Shown here in pieces: positions 56,236 to 64,000 of a stretch of DNA of 64,000 nt. Below the pieces are notes generated by a model. The model was not told where the DNA came from. It saw nothing but the letters and a program-made list of their open reading frames with translations, and searched no databases. This DNA is from Paulinella micropora (taxonomy: Eukaryota > Cercozoa > Imbricatea > Euglyphida > Paulinellidae). Numbering within the stretch: the first letter of the stretch is position 1; every line of letters begins with the position of its first letter. Location of the stretch: NCBI GenBank assembly GCA_019918135.1, contig WBZZ01001197.1, positions 12,501 through 76,500 on the forward strand, in the 5' to 3' direction. Position numbers and translations under genes: made by a program.

Positions 56236-56604
56236 CAAAGCGGACATTCGCCTCAGTGCGAGAAGCCGGCCCAGTTTGGCGCGGCCTTGGCCCTAGCCAG
56301 CAGCCTCGCCCGCGCGCCAACCTCTTTGCGTACGGTGGCCGAGTGGAAAGAAAAATTTTTTTTTGGAACGCATTTGCACGCGCAAACAAGGGACGAGAGG
56401 AGGGGGGATAGTAGGGGACAAGGGGAACAGAGGGACGAGGGGGGCGGGGGGATAGCAGGGGACAAGGGGAACAGAGGGACGAGAGGGGGGACGGGGGGAA
56501 AGCACACCCCTCCCCCTTCTTCCCCCCTTCCTCTTCCTCCCTCCCTCTCCCTTTCATCCCCCCGTCTGTTTCCTTTGTTGTCAGGCAAGAAAATTTTTTT
56601 CCTC

Positions 56605-56914
56605 TTTTCATATTTTTCTGACCTTGCGCACGGTGGTCGAGCTATGGCACGTACAGGACGCCGTCGTCGGGGTAGTGAGGCCTTTGTCGTCCTGGCACAT
56701 TGACCACCGCCCATCCATCCATCCTCCGCAGGGTCGTGCTGGAGCACGGTGATCTGCTCCTAGTTTTCAGTGCCCCCAAATGTAAGACCGTCGAGTGGGC
56801 CGGATGCTGCGGCAGCCTGAGGGTGCCGTTGCAAGTGTCAAGTGTAAGACTTTGTCGAGTTTTAATTAAAAAGGACTTTTCTTGCACTTTCTTGGCGCCC
56901 CACTTCCCCCTGTC
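56605..56914 (+). repeat. Segmental direct repeat, copy 2
   Basis: Partner of 54505-54812; differences are few and include small indels in the CCATCC stretch. Confidence 0.75.
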
Positions 56915-57190
56915 CCTTCCTTTTCCTTCTCCCTCTCTTGCTCTCAGTGCCAAGATTAAAACCTTGTCAGGGATCTTTTTATTAATTTTGTATATTCTTA
57001 GCGCGCCCCTACCCTCTCCCTTCCCTCTCCCACTCCCTGTTCTCAGACGGGGAACTAAGACAATTCGTGCTCTCCCTCCCCCCCCTCCCCTGCCTCTTCT
57101 TCTCTCCCCTCTACTCCTTCCCACCCCCTGAGCCCGGGGGGCTCAAAGAGCAAGGAGCAGAATTGCAACAAAACTAAGTTGATTCCACTA

Positions 57191-57641
57191 AGCTTTCCCG
57201 GGGAAACAGCCGTAAGCGCCAATTTGGCGCCAAAATCTACTTGCGCAAAAAGAAAATCCCACACAGACGCCCCAAACGCCGCCGTGAGGAAGACGTCCTC
57301 CCCCTCCCTCTCACTCTCGTCGCCCCTCTCACTCTCGTCGCCCCTCTCACTCTCGTCGCCCCTCTCACCTTTGTCGCCCCTCTCACCTTCGTCGCCCCGC
57401 TCACCTTTGTCGCCCCTCTCACCTTTGTCGCCCCGCTCCCCTTTGCTCTGCACCTCCCTGCCTCTAGGGAAGGTGAGAGGGCTGAAAAACATTTTCGTGT
57501 GAGTAAAAGGCGTACCGTTTCTCCCCGCGGGAAAACGTCCGATTTCTCTGCTAGCCTCCGGAACGGCCGGTTCATTTGGCGCCAAATTGTGCCGTCCGGA
57601 GGTAGGGTGCGTGATACGGTTGAAAAAGGCAGTACGTCTTA
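57191..57641 (+). repeat. R1 repeat with internal minisatellite, tandemly duplicated
   Basis: A 451-bp R1 copy; the next copy starts at 57642 but is shorter. It has TTTGGCGCCAAA at both ends (57223-57234 and 57575-57586). Its middle (57300-57437) is a minisatellite of about 8-9 units of CCCCTCTCAC(T/C)(C/T)TCGTCG. Confidence 0.8.
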
Positions 57642-58747
57642 GCTTTCCGGGGAAACAGCCGTAAGCGCCAATTAGGCGCCAAAATCTACTTGCGCAAAAA
57701 GAAAATCCCACACAGACGCCCCAAACGCCGCCGTGAGGAAGACGTCCTCCCCCTCCCTCTCACTCTCGTCGCCCCTCTCACTTTCGTCGCCCCTCTCACC
57801 TTCGTCGCCCCTCTCACCTTTGTCCTCTGCTTGTTCCTCCCCCCCTCCCCTCGTCCCTTGTTTGCGCGTGCAAACGCGTTCAAAAAAAATTGTTGCTTTC
57901 CACTTTTCATATTTATCCTATTTCCGCATATCCTTGTAGAGGGAGAGGCAGGGAAGGAGGAGCAGGGGCGCGCCAAGAAAAATGTAAGTTACGCTGAATT
58001 AAAGCTCGACGGTGTCCTGTCCGTGCCATAGCTCGGCCACCGTGCGCAAGGTCAGAACAATATGAAAAGAGGATAAGAATTTTTTTTTGCCCGACAACAA
58101 AAAAAACAGACGAGGGGAAGAAGGGGGGAGGGAGTAGAGGGGAGAGAGGAAGAGGGGTAGGGGCGCGCTTCGCCGGTGTACACGAAGAAATTAATAAAAA
58201 AATCCCTGACAAAGTTTTAATCTTGGCACTGAGAACCAAGAGAGGGAGCGGGAAAGGGAAAGGGACGCGCCAAGAGAGTGCGAAAAAGAATACGCTGAAT
58301 CAAAGCCCGACGGTCTTACACTTGGGCACTGAAAACTAGGAGAGGAGCACCGTGCTCCAGCACGACCCTGTAGCGGATGGTACTGCCCCCCGCCCATCCA
58401 TTCGCCACAGGGTCGTACTGGAGCACGGTGCTCCGCTCCTAGTTCCCAGTGCCCCCAAATGTAAGACCGTCGAGCTTTAATTCAAGCGTATTCTTTTTCG
58501 CACTCTCTTGGCACGCGAACAGAGCACAGACGGTGCCGGCCAGGGTTCTAACATAGGCTACCGCAGCAACATGACATGGGCCGGATGCCGTTGCAAAGTG
58601 TCAAGTGTAATGCCTTGTCTAGTTTTAATTAAAAAAGCTTTTCTTACACTTCCTTGGCGCCCCCCTGCCTCTTCCTCTCTCCCCTGAGCCAAGTTCCGGA
58701 TTTTTCGGCAACACTGCCTTTTTCGCGAGCTTTTATTAAAGTAGTTG

Positions 58748-59293
58748 TTATTTTGGCGACACTGGGGCACCTTGCCTGCGCCATACGCTATTCGTCCCGA
58801 GAACAAAGCGGGCACGCGCACAATCAGACCGGGCGGGAGCCTGCAGCTTGTAGTCTCTGTAATTTCCGTATAACTTGACCTCAAGTTCTTGCTTTTGCTC
58901 CAAGAGCGAGATCTGCCTAGCATGATTGCCAATAATCTGATGTAGTCTTATCAACTTCTGGCCTAGCTCTTGATCTGGAGACTCAGGTTCATCGTCTGCA
59001 GGGCCCTGGCGAAGCTTTAGTTCGAGCACTTGCAGATCTTTTTGCACAAGGGCCAAATCCTCGTGGCGTTTCCGGAGTTCCAGGGAGCGCCTCTCCCGCT
59101 TGGACTGAGCCTGCAAACTCAAGTTGTCCCAAAGAAACTTGTGTTGCAAATGCAGCGAGCCATCTTTCTCCAACGTCGCCTTTACTGCCTTGCCTTGCAG
59201 CTCAAACATGTGCTCCCCGGCACCCGGAACCTTGGTAAGAACATTCATGTCAAGGGCAGAGAAGAGTTCGCCCCCGGAGCAGGTCCCGTCCAT
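58748..59293 (-). CDS. Coiled-coil protein
   Basis: The ATG at 59293 (MDGTCSGGELFSALDMNVLT) opens 181 residues. Residues about 55-135 are strongly helical with heptads (LWDNLSLQAQSKRERRSLEL, LVQKDLQVLELKLRQG, IIGNHARQISLLEQKQELE). Parts recur at 38.5-38.8 kb and at 45.68-45.78 kb, so a small gene family exists. The last 35 residues seem unrelated to the helix. No family beyond coiled coil is recognised. Confidence 0.6.
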   Translation of the reverse strand: MDGTCSGGELFSALDMNVLTKVPGAGEHMFELQGKAVKATLEKDGSLHLQHKFLWDNLSLQAQSKRERRSLELRKRHEDLALVQKDLQVLELKLRQGPADDEPESPDQELGQKLIRLHQIIGNHARQISLLEQKQELEVKLYGNYRDYKLQAPARSDCARARFVLGTNSVWRRQGAPVSPK

Positions 59294-60263
59294 GTTTCAC
59301 CTCGCACCTGAATATGTAAGCACACGGGAAAGAAAAGGGGCAGGGATGAGGGAGAGGCACAACCCTGTGCTTAGCCTTCCCCCCGTTTGAGAACTTGGAC
59401 AGGAATGGGGAAGGCGGGGGGGGGGGGGGGGGCTTAGTGGAGGCGTTTCATGTTTTTTTTTCAAAGAAAACTTTGTAGCTTCTGCGCCCTTCTCCTTCTC
59501 CTTTCCCCTGTCCTTTGAGCCCCCCGGGCTCAGGGGGCTCAAGCAAAGGGAAGAAGAAAAAAGGGGGGGGCGCCCCCCTCCTTCTTTTTTTTTCTTCTCT
59601 CCCCCATGAGCCCCCTGAGCCCGGGGGCTCAAAGAACAGGGGAAGGGGCGCCCGTCACCAGAAAAAGGAGAGACTAATAGGTTTTCTGGGAAAACACACA
59701 CCCCCTCCCCTTCTCCTCTCGCTCCCCCTCGAAAGGGGGAGGGGAGGGGGAGATCTGAAAACTTGTCATTTGCGCAATTAAAAAAAATAGCGCGCCGTTT
59801 CATTTGGCGCTAAATCGTGCTGTTCAGGATAAGGCGTGTGATAAAGCCAGAAAAGGCAGTAATTTTTTAAGTCGTCTTCTTTGATAAAAATACACGTTCG
59901 GGTTTGCCGTGGTGGCACTGGGCCCGGGCGTCGTGGTTCGAAATCTACTACACACGTAATTTTTATTAAAAGTTTTGGCAAAGTCGTGGCAAAAATCGAC
60001 TCGAGTACTGCCCTTTTTGGCCGTATCATGTCAGGCACACATACGCAGATTTGGCGACAGAATTTTGCAAAAAAAAAGAAGAGAAAAAGAGAAAGAGAAA
60101 AATCCTCTTGCCGAAAAAAAAGGGGAGGGGCAACGGGGGGAGAGGAGGGGAAAGGAAAAGGGAAGGGGGAGGGGGCGCCCCCCCCCCCCTCTCTCTCTCT
60201 CTTCCCTTTTCCCCCTTGTTCTTTGACCCGAGGGTGCGCTGAGATCAAAGAGATAATCTACCC
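59294..60263. repeat. Gene-free repeat block 4
   Basis: No gene is supported. It contains the third MITE-like copy (59471-59650), an R1 copy at 59670-59870 (CCCTCGAAAGGGGGAGGGGA, AAAACTTGTCATTTGCGCAA), an A-rich block at 60065-60120, and a G-run/C-run tract at 60155-60195. Confidence 0.6.
59471..59650. mobile_element. MITE-like element, third copy
   Basis: Inverted hairpins at about 59514-59542 and 59606-59634 flank an A-rich/CT-rich middle, with CTTTGTAGCTTCTGCGCCCT on the left end. The right end stops at GGGGAAGGGGCGCCC, so the right TIR is shorter. Confidence 0.5.
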
Positions 60264-60412
60264 ATGAGAGCACGCCATCTCTGGGAGCTGCTGAGGGGCG
60301 GCGCTGACCTAGAGTCGGGGGCCAGCCCCTCCGCGAGCAAGCGCGCGGGCGGAAAAGGAAGCGTCATTTAGGCGCCGATGAGCGCAAGCAAGCCGGGGCC
60401 TGGCTGAGCGCG

Positions 60413-61591
60413 TTGAGGTACCAGATCGAGCACGGCTTACAAGCCGTAGCGCTGGACGTGATGGTCCTTGGGCGTCCTCACGTGCTCAAAACCCTGGCCC
60501 ATGTTATGAAGAAGCACAAAGGCAAGTTTGACTTACAGCTGCGCCTCAGCAAGGAAGAACACTTTGAGGAAAAGAGCCGAACCGTTTGCCAAAGCCTAGC
60601 GTGGCTTGCGTATCCACTGGCGCGCAGCCTGGAGCTGCAAGGACTGCGCGGAGGTTCTTACAAGCTGCCGCCCCACAGTGAGGGAAGTCTGGTGCTGGTC
60701 GATTGCCAAGAAGCCACCTTGGTGCTTGGAAGCCCGCCCAAGCAGCTGAGTCTGGTGGACTGCGTGGCTTGCAAAACGGCTCTAAACCCAATCCCAATCT
60801 ACTCGGAGACGGGCTGGTCCGACGACGACGACGAAGTCAAAGACAGAGGGCTCAGGCTCGAATACACGCTCGGAGCGGGCGTTTTCAAACTTCGCAATCG
60901 GATCGGGCGCCGGCTTTGGCACATAAGTGAATTGAACGTAGAAGACCTGGAAGTGGTCTTGTTTGGCTCAGGCCAGGACCTGAGCTGGCCCGGCTTGGAT
61001 TTATCCTACTACAAATACGTTTCTGTTTACTCGCTTCGAATCCGCTTCAACGGAGCCGCCGCCGACGGCAAACTAGCACGCCTCTTGGCAGAGGCAGGCC
61101 TGCCGCGGGACATAGGGCGTTTGGTGACAGAGTATGTCCCGTCGACCTGCATCGTGGGGGGCAAGCGGTTGCGTCGTAGCTTGTGGGGGGGCCGTACACC
61201 TAAAGTGCATTCAGATGAGCTGTGTGATGAGTATGATGAACGTAACAGCACAGTGGGCGCGTTAGAGTTGGAGGGGTTCGCTCTGGGGGCTGACGTGCCC
61301 GATGTGCTTAGTGATTTTCTGAAACCTTTCACGGAGAAGAGGCTCCGATTGGTCAATTGCACGCTTGCGCCGCCAACAAACGCGCTAGCTTGGGAAGAGG
61401 CTTTTGGAAAGACGACTGTCGGTCTAAAAGAACTTTCTTGGCACGGTTGCAAATTCGTCGATGATAGGTTTGTCGCACTGATGTTTGGAGCACGGCGGGA
61501 CCGGAGCACGAGCCTAGAAAGGCTGGACCTCAGTGGCACGCGCGTCGAGTCCCTGCCTCCCAGGCTGCTGGCACTGCTCCCAAAGCTCTAG
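60413..61591 (+). CDS. LRR-like protein (long paralogue)
   Basis: The frame has no ATG at its first codon. Similarity to the gene at 42.2 kb starts near 60370, and an ATG at 60264 opens a short different reading (MRARHLWELLRGGADLESG), so the start is not settled. Residues show LRR spacing in several places: LARSLELQGLRGGSYKLP, VGALELEGFALGADVP, LKELSWHGCKFVDD, LERLDLSGTRVESLP. An Asp run (GWSDDDDE) near residue 135 matches the 42-kb gene. It is probably a cytoplasmic protein-binding LRR protein, possibly an F-box-type receptor. Confidence 0.6.
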   Translation: MRYQIEHGLQAVALDVMVLGRPHVLKTLAHVMKKHKGKFDLQLRLSKEEHFEEKSRTVCQSLAWLAYPLARSLELQGLRGGSYKLPPHSEGSLVLVDCQEATLVLGSPPKQLSLVDCVACKTALNPIPIYSETGWSDDDDEVKDRGLRLEYTLGAGVFKLRNRIGRRLWHISELNVEDLEVVLFGSGQDLSWPGLDLSYYKYVSVYSLRIRFNGAAADGKLARLLAEAGLPRDIGRLVTEYVPSTCIVGGKRLRRSLWGGRTPKVHSDELCDEYDERNSTVGALELEGFALGADVPDVLSDFLKPFTEKRLRLVNCTLAPPTNALAWEEAFGKTTVGLKELSWHGCKFVDDRFVALMFGARRDRSTSLERLDLSGTRVESLPPRLLALLPKL

Positions 61592-61615
61592 AGCCTACAC
61601 CTACCTAGCCTCGAC

Positions 61616-61849
61616 GTGCTGGACGCCTGCCTCCAACAGCCTGACTTGTCGGTCCTAGCGTGCCTGCAAGAGCTGCGAGTTGATCGGGCCTTGGATTGGA
61701 AATCGCTGTCCAAGCACTTTGGTTTATTCAAGAATATGTGCTGGGTGGAACTAAACCTAACGAAAAACACTGAGCTTTGTGAGCTACGCTTATTGCAAGA
61801 GATATGGAACGCCTGGCCTCGACTAACCCGGAACGCCGCAGCGCAGTGA
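61616..61849 (+). CDS. LRR-like reading frame 3' of the long paralogue
   Basis: Residues such as LSVLACLQELRVDRALD and MCWVELNLTKNTELCELRLL show leucine-rich spacing and lie in the same frame as the gene before it. The segment near 61713-61745 is matched by DNA at about 42748-42790, after the short paralogue. It is either the end of the same gene or a separate piece. Confidence 0.45.
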   Translation: MLDACLQQPDLSVLACLQELRVDRALDWKSLSKHFGLFKNMCWVELNLTKNTELCELRLLQEIWNAWPRLTRNAAAQ

Positions 61850-62197
61850 AAACCGTTTTTTTTGGTTGTGGGCATTTCTGAAAGGAAAAATGATAGGCCG
61901 GAAGTTATCCTGATTTCAACCAGTTCTTCCGTTTTCCTTTATTCTTTGCTGCTCGGCCTGGTCACGCGAGAAGGAGTTAAGAGGAGTTCGCTGGCGCTTC
62001 ACAGGATGCTGTTTCGCACCTGTTTGCACTCGAATGTTACCACAGAAATTGACTCATCTGCTCCAGGTAAAGTCACGTTCAAGAGAAAATTTTATTGACA
62101 AACTCATCATAAAATTGATGAAATCGAGAGCACATACATAATTAATTACATACTTACATAAAGTACTACATAATATGTGTTGCCTAGGACTCTATCC
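61850..62197. other. Transition to host sequence
   Basis: No gene is supported. GC content drops here; several AT-rich patches (62080-62175) precede the ATG of the host-type exon. No G/C-run tracts appear from here on. Confidence 0.45.
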
Positions 62198-62296
62198 ATG
62201 ACATCGACCGAGTTCGAGCAAGCTGCAGCTGACGCACTCAAGCTTAGAGGACTCTCCCAAGCACAGATGTTGCAGTTGTACGCCCTCTACAAGCAG
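62198..62296 (+). CDS. Acyl-CoA-binding protein, first exon
   Basis: The ATG at 62198 opens 33 residues, MTSTEFEQAAADALKLRG then LSQAQMLQLYALYKQ, matching the start of acyl-CoA-binding proteins (FExAAxxxKKL...ExxLxLYALYKQ). These cytosolic proteins carry long-chain acyl-CoA esters. The exon ends in CAG/GTATAT, a proper splice donor, leaving phase 0. It marks the DNA here as a cellular genome. Confidence 0.7.
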
Positions 62297-63889
<1,593 letters not shown>

Positions 63890-64000
63890 CTTCCGGTCGG
63901 CCCTCAGCCTGATTTGGCCGACGGCAAGTGGCCGGAAAAGACGATTGCCAATATGGCCCAATCCTGGATGTCCGGCCCGGGCCCATTCGTGCGGCAGCTG
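63890..64000 (+). CDS. Candidate second exon of the host gene (runs off window)
   Basis: After a pyrimidine-rich stretch ending in TTTCGGCAG, an open frame of 37 codons in phase with the first exon starts LPVGPQPDLADGKWPEK and ends at the window edge. VG and KW positions are loosely where they would be in acyl-CoA-binding proteins, but the match is weak. It could also be a different gene. Confidence 0.3.

Larger units (their letters stand above)
53700..58740. repeat. Five-kilobase gene-free repeat region
   Basis: No gene is supported across this region. It is built from a few units repeated in both orientations: the R1 unit, the CTGACCTTGCGCACGGTGG unit, the CTAGTTTTCAGTGCCCCCAA unit with TGTAAGACCGTCGAG, the MITE-like hairpins, and GA/G-rich minisatellites. 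Short frames are shared between copies only because the DNA repeats. Boundaries of the region fit the LRR gene on the left and the coiled-coil gene on the right. Confidence 0.65.

Noticed and set aside
56325-56350. tRNA A-box-like GGTGGCCGAG(T)GG in the dispersed unit
   Set aside because: No matching B box, no cloverleaf and no poly-A tail were seen, so neither a tRNA gene nor a SINE is supported.

Overview
The window looks like nuclear DNA of a eukaryotic microbe (an alga or other protist) carrying a large, compositionally distinct accessory island that resembles a large DNA virus. The right end has ordinary host features: a first exon matching acyl-CoA-binding proteins, followed by a GT..AG intron filled with tetra- and pentanucleotide microsatellites. 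The left 2 kb is AT-rich and carries the edge of a Polinton or Polinton-like virus: a partial rve-type integrase, a small charged protein and a fibre-like repeat protein. From about 2.1 to 62 kb the DNA is GC-rich, with short mostly intronless genes on both strands and long G and C homopolymers between them.

The virus-like character of the middle part rests on three copies of a D5-type superfamily 3 helicase (2.3-5.0, 5.4-5.9 and 20.1-22.9 kb), two proteins sharing an HNH nuclease domain (19.2 and 33.2-35.9 kb), and a zinc-repeat protein with an endonuclease-like tail (49.1-50.6 kb). I saw no capsid, packaging ATPase or DNA polymerase that I could name, so this could be a fragment of a giant-virus insertion, a relic, or a lineage-specific genomic island. 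Several genes look interrupted. Long homopolymers make sequence errors a possible cause for some of them.

Region by region: 0-2 kb Polinton-like edge; 2-9 kb helicase copy, decayed helicase copy, BTB/T1 protein, and a SKP1 C-terminal half fused to a kinase-like N-terminus; 9-19 kb unknown proteins, F-box proteins, a multi-pass membrane protein, a secreted or membrane glycoprotein, a histidine-phosphatase-like protein and a kinase-like protein; 19-23 kb HNH protein and second helicase; 23.6-29.8 kb a 978-bp inverted repeat holding the 3' ends of two convergent genes, with a GT32-like glycosyltransferase gene inside; 30-38 kb isochorismatase-like protein, large HNH protein and coiled-coil protein; 39-45 kb F-box/LRR-type proteins, membrane protein, Sel1-repeat protein; 45-53 kb remnants, zinc-repeat/endonuclease protein, a three-beat tandem array, LRR protein; 53.7-60.3 kb almost gene-free DNA built from a few dispersed repeat families; 60.3-61.9 kb LRR-like gene; 62-64 kb host gene.

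The clearest functional theme is ubiquitin-ligase interference. The SKP1 fusion keeps the part of SKP1 that holds F-box proteins and lacks the BTB fold that binds cullin, and the same island encodes several F-box-like, LRR and BTB proteins. The second theme is nucleic-acid processing (D5 helicases, HNH proteins, the endonuclease-like protein). The third is duplication: inverted, direct and tandem repeats at many scales, including MITE-like elements and a repeat family that carries the palindrome TTTGGCGCCAAA.
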